Assembly: GCF_964355755.1 (NCBI RefSeq)
Contig: NC_092671.1
Coordinates: forward strand, 11,731,001 to 11,795,000
DNA length: 64,000 nucleotides
Direction of reading: 5' to 3'
Source of the DNA: Antedon mediterranea
Taxonomy: Eukaryota > Echinodermata > Crinoidea > Comatulida > Antedonidae
Shown here: piece after piece, positions 35,524 to 48,258 of the stretch
How positions within the stretch are numbered: the stretch's first letter is position 1
Layout: every line of letters starts with the position of its first letter
Made by a program: the position numbers and the translations under genes
Notes under the pieces: model-generated
What the model was told of the DNA's origin: nothing
The model's database searches: none
The model's input: only the letters and a program-made list of their open reading frames with translations

Positions 35524-35895
35524 GGCCCGGTCGTCAATTAGTGAATACCCCACATGAATGTGTACATTTATTTTTTTTAAATAGAAAATATGCAAATGGA
35601 GAGGAAAATAGAAATTATTTATTTATTTTATATATTAGGCATGGATTACAATAATAAATTAATCTCTGTCCTATTATCCAATAGATGGTAATTCCCCCGA
35701 CACATGGGCTTTTTGTGAACCAGTCCACCGCGGTAACCCCCCTACTCGTCTCGAAAGATGAACTGGGTTATTTAGTGTAAAAATCCTAGAAAGTAGAAAA
35801 CATTTTTCCATTTTTTCCCTGACTGCACGGGCAAACTACGTACACGGGACCTATTGGTTATAGGGAGAAAAGGTGTGACGTCACGTTTCCTGGCT
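35524..35895. repeat. 372-bp direct repeat, copy A'
   Basis: Same length as copy A (29925-30296) with very few differences. It includes the reversed SINE 3' half at about 35610-35785. After it the sequence continues ACCGACTGCGC, whereas copy A runs straight into E1. Confidence 0.9.
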
Positions 35896-36339
35896 ACCGA
35901 CTGCGCTAGGGCCAAACAATATTTAAAATGCTATTTTTTGAACATTGCGATTATAAACTGAAAGTGAACTTGCGATATATTATCAGCAAAATATTCAAAT
36001 ATAGTAACGTAGTAAAATAAAGCAAGATGAACAACTCTAAATTAGGTAAAAACGAAATTTATCGGGATGTGCAAAAAAGCGGTGTTAAATCAATGCGTTA
36101 GAATAGGACAAGATGGCCGACCAAACTTTGTTTGGCCCCAGATAGCGCAGTAGGAAACGTGACGTCATCAGTTTTTCTCCTACCACCACTTTTAACTATA
36201 TACCACTATTTCACAATTAAGCTGACTTTTATTTGAGTTACTTTTTTTAGTTTGTTTTCTCTATTTATGTACATGTATTGAATTGAAGGAAAAAAAAAAG
36301 TTAAACAAATAAATTATTTTAAATGTGTCTTAAATGACG
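35896..36339. other. No gene recognised
   Basis: AT-rich; a T-rich stretch ending TGAATTGAAGGAAAAAAAAAAG (36275-36300) could be a retroposon tail. Confidence 0.3.
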
Positions 36340-37000
36340 TGTCTCAAAAAATCTGGCATAGCTATGGGAAGTCCGATTAGCCCAATTGTTGAAAACCTGT
36401 TTTTAGAATGGTGGAGAATGAGACCATAAGCAGAGCAAACTACAATATCAGACCTACTTATTGGTGAAGGTATGTAGACAATATTTTAGCTGTGGTTCAA
36501 AAAGAATTAATAGAAGACACCTTAACGCCATAGACCCTACTAAAAGTATAAAGTTTACTACAGAAAGAATGGCCGACAACACTCTCTCCTAGACTGCCTC
36601 ACATCACCTTAGAACTGACGGTACAATAACAACTTCGATTTACAGAAGAAGTTACTTTAAATAGTTGTGAATACCCCAACTTGGCCATTGATAGAGTGAT
36701 GACCAATAAAAAAAAGAAAAGAATAGCACAAAAAGAATAGAAAATAAGCAATGTGAGAGGCCGGGCTATCGGAAAAGATACGTAAAACTCTCACTAGCCA
36801 TAAAATTAACTCTTACTTTGTACCCAAAAACAAATTAAGATCACATTAGTACACCCAAAAGATAAGATTAAGCCGGCGGAGGACACAAGTGGAGTAGTGT
36901 ATGGTGTCCTCTGTATGAATTGTAACCAAATATACATAGGATAAACCGGTAGAAAACTGGGAATAAAAGAACATAAAAAAGATGTAGAGGAACACATGAA
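36340..37000 (+). pseudogene. Penelope-like element relic (RT plus GIY-YIG)
   Basis: Broken reading frames recover the C-terminal RT region GIAMGSPISPIVENLFLEW (36355 on), then YW*RYVDNILAVVQKE with a YVDN catalytic box in place of YxDD. Near 36890-36985 comes a GIY-YIG endonuclease-like part, GVVYGVLCMNCNQIYIG followed by TGRKLG and KEHKKDVEEH. Stops (for example TGA after YW and TAG/TAA codons throughout) and frameshifts make it dead. The order RT then GIY-YIG is that of Penelope-like retroelements. It is 5'-truncated. Confidence 0.8.
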
Positions 37001-37132
37001 ATTGTTTGTTTGTTTGTTTTTATTTTATGCTCATATAAAAATCAACAGTGGTACAGAAAATATAATATACATCAAAAATCGCAGACTAAACAAACAATAA
37101 AATCAGAACAAAGACAACAACAACTAGAATTT
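37001..37132 (-). mobile_element. Retroposon tail with (AAACA)n
   Basis: On the minus strand TTCTGTACCACTGTTGAT, then ATGAGCATAAAATAAAAAC and AAACAAACAAACAA, a LINE/SINE-type 3' end. It lies between the Penelope relic and the first satellite unit. Confidence 0.5.
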
Positions 37133-38676
37133 AATTCGTCACTTTGACGAATTATAGGTGATCATTGTTATCATTTTAATGAAATTAACATTTTTTAAAC
37201 ATGCATGTACGTTAACATACGATCGTAAAAAGTTGATGTACGCCATCCTATGACATGATGCATAATCTTATATCGCTGAGTTGTGCCTATTATATGCCAT
37301 ATACAATATGTACAGTATATACTGTATATCTATATACAGTGTAGCATAGGTGAAATTACGGGACACACATCATGTTCTAATTTTTTGGTATGATGGAATT
37401 ATCAAAATAAACTCAAAGATGACAATTTCGAAAGATAATAAATTGAGCAAATAAATATAAGAATTGGAAAAGAATCTGGCACGTAGAAGCGCTGTGCGCG
37501 CTCTTTGAAATTTGTATAACTTTGACGAAAAAGATGAATAAACTACTTTTTAACTTCATCTGGCCATATGTTAACGTCACAACATCCGATAGGCTTGGTT
37601 TTTATATGAATTCATATCTACATTTCATCAGCTTTCATAATAAATTATAATCGTCAAGGTAACCTTCAATTCTGAAGAGCTGTAAGATATTCAAATTTAC
37701 GGCGAAGGTGAAATTACACGACCTACGTTATTTAAGTTTTTACGCGTGATGACGTCATCAAAATGAAAACACTGACAAGATATGAGAAAGATAAATAATT
37801 AAGCAAGCACACAATGAAATTTGTGCGAAAATCGGGCTCAAATAGCAGAGATGCGCTCTATTGAATGTGATAACCTACACAAAACGGAAAAAAATCCTAA
37901 TTTTTAAATTCAAGTGGCCATTTGATGACGTAATACCATTTTGTACTTCTAATGTTTATATACATTTATATCTACAACTTATTGACTTCCATATTAAGTT
38001 AAAAAAATTGGGGGTCACCTGCCATTCTGAAGAGTTATATTCATTTAAAAAGGCCTTAATTTTTACAATTTTTTGCACTTTTGTGCAATTAATGTGCGCA
38101 TTTTGTCATGTTTAACGTGCTCGTACAGCGTTATTTTAAGTCGGAATGGACTCAAAATCGGAGAATGTACTAAGGATTGTGAGTAGAATGTGATGTTTAC
38201 ATCAAATTTTATTTTTTACGCTTTTTACGAATTGCGTGCGCAAAAACGTGTTTTTGCGCAGTAATTTGTTGAAACACGCAAATGGCCTAATTCATGCTCT
38301 AAATTGATCAAAACTTAATTTTGAGCTTTTTAAATTTTAACGCGTGATTTCACGCGCATGACCCTACGTGCGCGTGCATTTTTATTTCCTAATATTTTTA
38401 CCCTTGACCTAAAGTTTACGTGTAGTGAATTTCATTAATATGTGATAATGAATTATGGAGATATGATTGATAATGTGATTTCACAAAATCGCGTATAAAT
38501 GACGTTACGGATGAGTGATCACGCTGAAAAGCTTATTAGGACTAAGTTACAGTATTTGAAAGACATTGTGAAATTTTGGTAATCATTGACATTAAACTTT
38601 TTGAGATATTTGTTAAAAAAAATCTGTACAGAAAGAAATTGCGAAGAAATTTTTTTTTTAACAAAAACAATTTCTC
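37133..38676 (+). repeat. Satellite unit 1 (old type)
   Basis: 1544 bp. The left hairpin has arms AATTCGTCA/TGACGAATT, where later units have AACTCGTCA/TGACGAGTT. GGTTATCCGC is absent. It still has the four sub-repeat positions (GTGAAATTACGGGAC, TGGCCATATG, GTGAAATTACACGAC, TGGCCATTTG) and the CGTGCTCGTA block. Confidence 0.85.
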
Positions 38677-40187
38677 ACTAGAATTTAATTCGTCACTTTG
38701 ACGAATTATAGGTGATCATTGTTATCATTTTAATGAAATTAACATTTTTTAAACATGCATGTACGTTAACATACGATCGTAAAAAGTTGATGTACGCCAT
38801 CCTATGACATGATGCATACACTGTGTCTATTATATGCCATATACAATATGTACAGTATATACTGTATATCTATATACAGTGTAGCATAGGTGAAATTACG
38901 GGACACACATCATGTTCTAATTTTTTGGTATGATGGAATTATCAAAATAAACATAAAGATGACAATTTCGAAAGATAATGAATTGAGCAAATAAATATAA
39001 GAATTGGAAGAGAATCTGGCACGTAGAAACGCTGTGCGCGCTCTTTAAAAATTGTATAACTTTGACGAAAGAGATGAAAAAACTACTTTTTAACTTCAAC
39101 TGGCCATATGATAACATCAAAACATCCGATAGGCTTAATTTTTATATGAATTCATATCTACATTTCATCAGCTTTCATAATAAATTATAATCTTCAAGGT
39201 CACCTTTAATTCTGAGGAGCTATAAGATATTCAAATGTATGGTGTAGCTGAAATTACACGACCTAGGTTATTCAAGTTTTTACGCGTGATGACGTCATCA
39301 AAATAAAAATGTTGAAAACTTATGAGAAAGATAATTATTTGAGCAAGCACATACTAAAATGTGTGCAAAAATTGGGCTCAAATAACGGAGATGCGCTCTA
39401 TTGAATGTGAAAACCCATACAAAAAGATAAAAATTACTAATTTTTAAATTGAAGTGGCCATTTGATGACGTCATACCATTTTGTACGTCTAATGTGTACA
39501 TGAATATGTATCTACAACCCAATGGCTTCCCGAATAACTTTAAAAAATTGGGGGTCACCTGCCATTCTGAAGAGTTATATTCATTTTAAAAAGGCCTTAT
39601 TTTTTTACCATTTTTAGCACTTTTGTACAATTAATGTGCGCATTTTGTCATTTTTAACGTGCTCGTATAGCGTTATTTTAAGTTGGAATGGACTCAAAAG
39701 TCGGAGAATGTACTAAGGATTGTGAGTAGAATATGATGTATACATCAAATTTTATTTTTTACCCTTTTTAAAAATCGCGTGCGCAAAAATGTGTTTTTGC
39801 GCAGTAATTTTTTTAAACACGCAAATGGCCTATTTCATGCTCTAAATTGATAAAAACTAAATTTTGAGCTTTTTAATATTTCAACGCGCGATTTCACGTG
39901 CATGACCTTGAAACGCCCGAGTTTTTATTTGCTAATATTTTTTATCTTGACCTCAAGTTTACGTGTAGTGATTTTCATTAATATGTGATAATGAATTATG
40001 GAGATATGATTGATAATGTGATTTCACAAAATGGCGTATACGTGACGTCACGGATGAGTGATCACGCTGAAAAGCTTATTAGGACTAAGTTAACGTATTT
40101 GAAAGACATTGTGAAATTTTGGTAATCATTAACATTAAACTTTTTGAGATATTTGTTACACAAAATCTGTACAGAGAGAAATAAATA
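38677..40187 (+). repeat. Satellite unit 2 (old type)
   Basis: 1511 bp. Closest to unit 1 (same TTAATTCGTC start and GTACAGTATATACTGTATAT palindrome at about 38850). It marks the transition to the homogenised part of the array. Confidence 0.85.
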
Positions 40188-41785
40188 ACTAGACATGTAA
40201 CTCGTCACTTTGACGAGTTTGGTTATCCGCCGCGCAAGTGGTGCAACATTAACATTAAGGGGATAGGTTGAGGACAAAAGGAAGTGTTCACGTTGGCATT
40301 ATGACCTGAACTGAAGAATATGATCTGTTGTTATTGCTGAATTTTATTATTTAAATTCATATATAGTATACACAGTATAATCTGTATCCATATCACATAC
40401 AGTGTAGAATAGGTGAAATTACGGGACCCGCTATTTATTGCAATTTTTAACATGTTGATGGTTTTAAAATGAAACGCGAAGTTAGCAATTCCGAAAGCAA
40501 ATTATCTCAGCAACAACGTATTAGCGTGTAGAAGAAATTTGAATACGTTAAATATTGATGCGCGCTCTTTTAAATGTAATGAATTATGACGAAAAAGATG
40601 AAAATACGACCATTTTTATTTAACTGGCCATATGATGACGTCACAACATCCGATTGGCAACATTTTTACATAATTTCATATCTACAATCCAATAGCTTCC
40701 AGAAAAAGTTTTAATCGTGATTATCACATTTTATTCTTACGAGCTATAACAGATTCAAATTTACTGTAAAGATGAAATTGATGCCACACGTGATTTAAAT
40801 TTTTAGGCATGATGACGTCAAAAAAATTAAAATATTTTTAACTCATGCGAAAGATAGTTGATTGACCTAGACAATATCAAAATCGGGGTGAAAATGGAAA
40901 ACGGATAAGTGGAGATGCGCTCTATTCAATGTGATGAGCTATGACGAAAGATACAAAAATACTAAATTTTATATTCGCGTGGCCATACGATGACGTCACA
41001 ATGTCCGGTTAGCCATATTAATACCTGATCCGATATCTACAACTCATCTACTTCCAGAATATGTCATCCACAAAAATTTGACCGTCTAGTTTAGAAATTA
41101 CGACTGTTTAAAAAAAGGCATATTTTAAACGAATTTTTTAACCTTTTCATAAAAAACGCGCGCAAATTGTCCAATTCGACGTGCTCGTATGACGTATCTT
41201 TAAGTCGAAATTGTTTAAAATTTGGTAAAATTACTAGAAAAGGCTGGAAAAACATAAATCACGCGAAAAAAATACGTTTTCTATGCTACGTGCGCACCGC
41301 ACACGTAGAAATGTGCGCACGCGTGGGAATTTTTGACATGCTTAAAACGACATGAAACGCGTAGAAAGTTGATTATAAATTAATTTTGCGCATTTTGAAA
41401 TTTTAAATGTGCGTGCGCGCGTAACTTTGTGTAAAACACGCAATTTTTTTTCAACAGAAATTTAGCGCATGATATAAATTAAACTTTTGCAAAGTTTCAC
41501 TTTAAAATGTTATTTGGTTTTCGACATATGTTAAATACGATAAAATCGTTAAATCGCGCGTACGTCACGTTGCGCAATTGTAAACATCATGAAAAGCTTC
41601 GCTTGACGACGTTACATAAATGTCAAAATGTTAACATAGTTAACAAAATGTTATGTTTGCGAGTTTTAGAGAAAAGCGTTACACAAAAATCATACAGAAA
41701 GAAAGAAGAAGAATAAAAAGATGATGATGATGATGATTTCGTACAATCACAAGAGGTTATCCTGCAACTTCGTTGCGGATAACCA
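40188..41785 (+). repeat. Satellite unit 3 (type A)
   Basis: 1598 bp with (GAT)n at about 41720-41738 and the terminal hairpin at 41755-41784. It shares private variants with unit 13 (GATCTGTTGTTATTG, GAATACGTTAAATATTG, AATACGATAAAATCG). Confidence 0.9.
41755..41784. other. Terminal hairpin of a satellite unit (representative)
   Basis: The 30-bp stem-loop has arms GGTTATCC and GGATAACC and an inner stem GCAAC/GTTGC around TTC. The same cassette, preceded by TTTCGTACAATCACAAGA, recurs at the ends of units 6, 7, 8, 9, 14 and 15. It repeats the GGTTATCCGC subterminal sequence of the unit start. Confidence 0.9.
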
Positions 41786-43313
41786 ACTAGACATGTAACT
41801 CGTCACTTTGACGAGTTTGGTTATCCGCCGCGCAAGTGGTGCAACATTAACATTAAGGGGATAGGTTGAGGACAAAAGGAAGTGTTCACGTTGGCATTAT
41901 GACCTGAACTGAAGAATATGATATGTTGTTATTGCTGAATTTTATTATTTAAATTCATATATAGTATACACAGTCTAATCTGTATCCATATCACATACAG
42001 TGTAGAATAGGTGAAATTACGGGACCCGCTATTTATTGCAATTTTTAACATGTTGACGATTTTAAAATGAAACGCGAAAGTAGCAATTCCGAAAGGAAAT
42101 TATCTCAGCAACAACGTATTAGCGTGTAGAAGAAATTTGAATACGTGAAATATTGATGCGCGCTCTTTTAAATGTAATGAATTATGACGCAAAAGATGAA
42201 AATATGACCTTTTTTATTTAACTGGCCATATGATGACGTCACAACATCCGATTGGCAACATTTTAACATAATTTTGTATCTACAATCCAATAGCTTCCAG
42301 AAAAAGTTTTAATCGTGATTATCACATTTTATTCTTACGAGCTATAACAGATTAAAATTTACTGTAAAGATGAAATTGATGCCACACGTGATTTCAATTT
42401 TTAGGCATGATGACGTCATAAAAATTAAAATATTTTTCACTCATGCGAAAGATAGTTGATTGACCTAGACAATATCAAAATCGGGGTGAAAATGGAAAAC
42501 GGATAAGTGGAGATGCGCTCTATTCAATGTGATGAGCTATGACGAAAGATACAAAAATCCTAAATTTTATATTCGCGTGGCCATACGATGACGTCACAAT
42601 GTCCGGTTAGCCATATTAATACCTGATCCGATATCTACAACTCATCTACTTCCAGAATATGCCATCCACAAAAAGTTGACCGTCTAGTTTAGAAATTACG
42701 ACTGTTTAAAAAAAGGCATATTTTAAACGAATTTTTTAACCTTTTCATAAAAAACGCGCGCAAATTGTCCAATTCGACGTGCTCGTATGACGTATCTTTA
42801 AGTCGAAATTGTTAAAAATTTGGTTAAATTACATAAAAAGGCTGGAAAAACATAAATCACGCGAAAAAAATACGTTTTCAATGCTACGTGCGCACCGCTC
42901 ACGTAAAAATGTGCGCACGCGTGGGAATTTTTGACATGTTTAAAACGACATGAAACGCGTAGAAAGTTGATTATAAATTAGTTTCGCGCATTTTGAAATT
43001 TTAAATGCGCGTGCGCGCGTAAGTTTGTGTAAAACACGCAATTTTTTTTCAACAGAAAGTTAGCGCATGATATAAATTAAACTTTTGCAAAGTTTCAAGT
43101 TGAAATGTTATTTGGTTTTCGACATATGTTAAATACGAGAAAATCGTTAAATCGCGCGTACGTCACGTTGCGCAATTGTAAACATCATGAAAAGCTTCGC
43201 TTGACGACGTTACATAAATGTCAAAATGTTAACATAGTTAACAAAATGTTATGTTTGCAAGTTTCAGAGAAAAGCGTTACACAAAAATCATACAGAAAGA
43301 AAGAAGAAGAATA
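41786..43313 (+). repeat. Satellite unit 4 (type A, no terminal hairpin)
   Basis: 1528 bp; ends AAAGAAGAAGAATA directly before the next ACTAG. TGACGTCA-type palindromes at 42054 (degenerate), 42234, 42411 and 42589 show the internal period of about 178 bp. Resembles unit 9 in several variants. Confidence 0.9.
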
Positions 43314-44854
43314 ACTAGACATGTAACTCGTCACTTTGACGAGTTTGGTTATCCGCCGCGCAAGTGGTGCAACATTAACATTAAGGGGATAGGTTGAGGA
43401 CAAAAGGAAGTGTTCACGTTGGCATTATGACCTGAACTGAAGAATATGATATGTTGTTATTGCTGAATTTTATTATTTAAATTCATATATAGTATACACA
43501 GTATAATCTGTATCCATATCACATACAGTGACATACATAGAATAGGTGAAATTACGGGACCCGCTATTTATTGCAATTTTTAACATGTTGACGGTTTTAA
43601 AATGAAACGCGAAGGTAGCAATTCCGAAAGGAAATTATCTCAGCAACAACGTATTAGCGTGTAGAAGAAATTTGAATACGTGAAATATTGATGCGTGCTC
43701 TTTTAAATGTAATGAATTATGACGCAAAAGATGAAAATACGACCTTTTTTTATTTAACTGGCCATATGATGACGTCACAACATCCGATTGGCAACATTTT
43801 TACATAATTTCATATCTACAATCCAATAGCTTCCAGAAAAAGTTTTAATCGTGATTATCACATTTTATTCTTACGAGCTATAACAGATTAAAATTTACTG
43901 TAAAGATGAAATTGATGCCACACGTGATTTAAATTTTTAGGCACGATGACGTCAAAAAAATTAAAATATTTTTCACTCATGCGAAAGATAGTTGATTGAA
44001 CTAGACAATATCAAAATCGGGGTGAAAATGGAAAACGGATAAGTGGAGATGCGCTCTATTCAATGTGATGAGCTATGACAAAAGATACAAAAATCCTAAA
44101 TTGTATATTCGCGTGGCCATACGATGACGTCACAATGTCCGGTTAGCCATATTAATACCTGATCTGATATCTACAACTCATCTACTTCCAGAATATGTCA
44201 TCCACACAAATTTGACCGTCTAGTTTAGAAATTACGACTGTTTAAAAAAAGGCATATTTTAAACGAATTTTTTAACCTTTTCATAAAAAACGCGCGCAAA
44301 TTGTCCAATTCGACGTGCTCGTATGACGTATCTTTAAGTCGAAATTGTTTAAAATTTGGAAAAATTACTAGAAAAGGCTGGAAAAACATAAATCACGCGA
44401 AAAAAATACGTTTTCAATGCTACGTGCGCACCGCACACGTAGAAATGTGCGCACGCGTGGGAATTTTTGACATGCTTAAAACGACATGAAACGCGTAGAA
44501 AGTTGATTATAAATTAATTTTGCGCATTTTGAAATTTTAAATGTGCGTGCGCGCGTAACTTTGTGTAAAACACGCAATATTTTTTCAACAGAAAGTTAGC
44601 GCATGATATAAATTAAACTTTTGCAAAGTTTCACTTTAAAATGTTATTTGGTTTTCGATATATGTTAAATACGAGAAAATCGTTAAATCGCGCGTACGTC
44701 ACGTTGCGCGATTGTAAACATCATGAAAAGCTTCGCTTGACGACGTTACATAAATGTCAAAATGTTAACATAGTTAACAAAATGTTATGTTTGCAAGTTT
44801 TAGAGAAAAGCGTTACACAAAAATCATACAGAAAGAAAGAAGATTAAGAAAAAG
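43314..44854 (+). repeat. Satellite unit 5 (type A, no terminal hairpin)
   Basis: 1541 bp; carries the ACAGTGACATACATAGAATAGG variant also seen in units 8, 10 and 14. Confidence 0.9.
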
Positions 44855-46595
44855 ACTAGACATGTAACTCGTCACTTTGACGAGTTAGTTATCCGCACGA
44901 CAAAGGCCACGTAGACGTCATACGTTAGAATATTGCACACAGAAAAAGATTGTGGCAATATGACCTGAACTGAAGAATATGATATGTTGTTATTGCTGAA
45001 TTCTGTTATTTTGTGTCATATTATATATACAATATAATCTGTATACATTTTACATACTGTGTAGAATAGGTGAAATGACTGGACCCGCCATTTATTCCAA
45101 TTTTTAACATAGCGACGGTATCAAAATGAAATACTAAGATAGCAATTTCGGAAGGAAATTATCTCGGCAACAACATATTAATGTGTAGAAGAAATTTAAA
45201 TACGTAAAATATTGATGCGCGCTCTTTTAAATGTGATGAATTATGACGCAAAAGATGAAAATACGACTTTTTTTATTTAACTGGTCATATGATGACGTCA
45301 CAACATCCGATTGGCAAAATGTTTACATAAATTCGTATCTACAATCCAATAGCTTCCAGAAAACGTTTTAATCATGATTATCACGTTTTATTCTGACGAG
45401 CTATAACAGATTGAAATTTACTGTAAAGACGAAAATAAGTGACCCACGTTATTTACATTTTTAGACATGATGACGTCATAAAAATTAAAATATTTTTAAC
45501 TCATACGAAAGATAGTTGATTGACCTAGATAATATAAAAATCGGGGTAAAAATGGAAAACAGATAATTGGAGATGCGCTCTATTAAATGTCATGCGCTAT
45601 GATGAAAGATACAAAAATCCTATATTTTATATTCGCGTGGCCATACGATGACGTCACAATGTCCGGTTAGCCATATTATTACATGATCCGATATCTACAC
45701 CTCATCAACTTCAAGAATATGTCATCCACAAAAAGTTGACCGTCCAGTTTAGAAATTACGACTGTTTAAAAAAAGGCATAATTTTGACAAATTTTAACGA
45801 ATTTTTTACCTTTTTCATCAAAAACCCACGTAAATTATCCAATTCGACGTGCCCGTATGACGTAATTTTAAGTCTAAATCATTTAAAAGTTGGTAAAATT
45901 ACTACAAAAGGCTGGAAAAACATAAATCACGCGAAAAAAATTGTTTTCAACGCTACGTGCGCACGGCGCGCGTAAAAAAATGCGCACGCGTGGGAATTTT
46001 TTACCTGCTCAAAATGACATGAAACGCGTAGAAAGTGGATTAGAAATTGATTTTTCGCGTTTTGAAATTTTAAACGCGCGTGCGCGCGTAACTTCGTGTA
46101 AAACATGCAATTTTTTTTACAAAGTCAGTTAGCGCAAGATATAACTAAAACTTTTGTTAAGTTTCAATTTAAATTGTTATATGGTTTTCGATGTATGTTA
46201 AATACGCGAAATTCGTTAAAACGCGCGTAAGTCATGTTGTGCAATTCTGACGTCATTCAGAAATAGAAAAGCACAACTTCAGGTGAATACCCATATGTTG
46301 ACAAAGTTATGAAATGTTAACTTTACACGTTTTTGAGATATGCTCTGCACAAAAATGACAGAAAGAAAGAATAATACAGAAAAAAAAAAAAGATGATGAA
46401 ACAGGACAGTTACAAGGAGTTATCCGCTGAGTGCGGATAACTAATAAAAAGATGATGTTGATGATGATGATTTCGTACAATCACAAGAGGTTATCCTGCA
46501 ACTTCGTTGCGGATAACCAATAAAAAGTTGATGATGATGATGATGATTTCGTACAATCACAAGAGGTTATCCTGCAACTTCGTTGCGGATAACCA
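44855..46595 (+). repeat. Satellite unit 6 (type B)
   Basis: 1741 bp. Its start reads GAGTTAGTTATCCGCACGAC, and its own end hairpin is AGTTATCCGC-TGAGT-GCGGATAACT (46414 on), so both ends carry the A-for-G change. Two type-A hairpin cassettes follow before unit 7. Confidence 0.9.
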
Positions 46596-48176
46596 ACTAG
46601 ACATGTAACTCGTCACTTTGACGAGTTTGGTTATCCGCCGCGCAAGTGGTGCAACATTAACATTAGGGGGATAGGTTGAGGACAAAAGGAAGTGTTCACG
46701 TTGCCATTATGACCTGAACTGAAGAATATGATAATTATGTTGTTATTGCTGAATTTTATTATTTAAAGTCATATATAGTATATACACAGTATAATCTGTA
46801 TCCATATCACATACAGTGTAGAATAGGTGAAATTACGGGACCCGCTATTTATTGCAATTTTTAACATGTTGACGGTTTTAAAATGAAACGCGAAGGTAGC
46901 AATTCCGAAAGGAAATTATCTCAGCAACAACGTATTAGCGTGTAGAAGAAATTTGAATACGTGAAATATTGATGCGCGCTCTTTTAAATGTAATGAATTA
47001 TGACGCAAAAGATAAAAATACGACCTTTTTTATTTAACTGGCCATATGATGACGTCACAACATCCGATTGGCAACATTTTTACATAATTTCGTATCTACA
47101 ATCCAATAGCTTCCAGAAAAAAATTTTAATCGTGATTATCACATTTTATTCTTACGAGCTATAACAGATTAAAATTTACCGTAAAGATGAAATTAATGCC
47201 ACACGTGATTTAAATTTTTAGGCATGATGACGTCAAAAAAATTAAAATATTTTTAACTCATGCGAAAGATACTTGATTGACCTAGACAAAATCAAAATCG
47301 GGGTGAAAATGGAAAACGGATAAGTGGAGATGCGCTCTATTCAATGTGATGAGCTATGACGAAAGATACAAAAATCCTAAATTTTATATTTGCATGGCCA
47401 TACGATGACGTCACAATGTCCGGTTAGCCATATTAATACCTGATCCGATATCTACAACTCATCTACTTCCAGAATATGCCATCCACAAAAAGTTGACCGT
47501 CTAGTTTAGAAATTACGACTGTTTAAAAAAAGGCATATTTTAAACGAATTTTTTAACCTTTTCATAAAAAACGTGCGCAAATTGTCCAATTCGACGTGCT
47601 CGTATGACGTATCTTTAAGTCGAAATTGTTTAAAATTTGGTAAAATTACTAGAAAAGGCTGGAAAAATATAAATCACGCGAAAAAAGTACGTTTTCAATA
47701 CTACGTGCGCACCGCACACGTAAAAATGTGCGCACGCGTGGGAATTTTTGACATGCTTAAAACGACATGAAACGCGTAGAAAGTTGATTATAAATTAATT
47801 TTGCGCATTTTGAAATTTTAAATGCGCGTGCGCGCGTAACTTTGTGTAAAACACGGAATTTTTTTTCAACAGAAAGTTAGCGCATGATATAAATTAAACT
47901 TTTGCAAAGTTTCAAGTTGAAATGTTATTTGGTTGTCGAGCTATGTTAAATACGACAAAATCGTTAAATTGCGCGTAAGTCACGTTGCGAAATTGTAAAC
48001 GTCATGAAAAGCTTCGCTTGACGACGTTACGTAAATGTCAATATGTTAAGATAGTTACCGAAATGTTATGTTTGCGAGTTTTAGAGAAAAGCGTTACACA
48101 AAAATCATACAGAATGATTTCGTACAATCACAAGAGGTTATCCTGCAACTTCGTTGCGGATAACCAAATAAAAAGT

Positions 48177-48209
<33 letters not shown>

Positions 48210-48258
48210 CGTACAATCACAAGAGGTTATCCTGCAACTTCGTTGCGGATAACCAATA
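46596..48258 (+). repeat. Satellite unit 7 (type A, two hairpin cassettes)
   Basis: 1663 bp; the two cassettes are separated by a (GAT)n run (about 48178-48207). The 3' third has the GAGCTATGTTAAATACGAC variant shared with units 8, 14 and 17. Confidence 0.9.
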
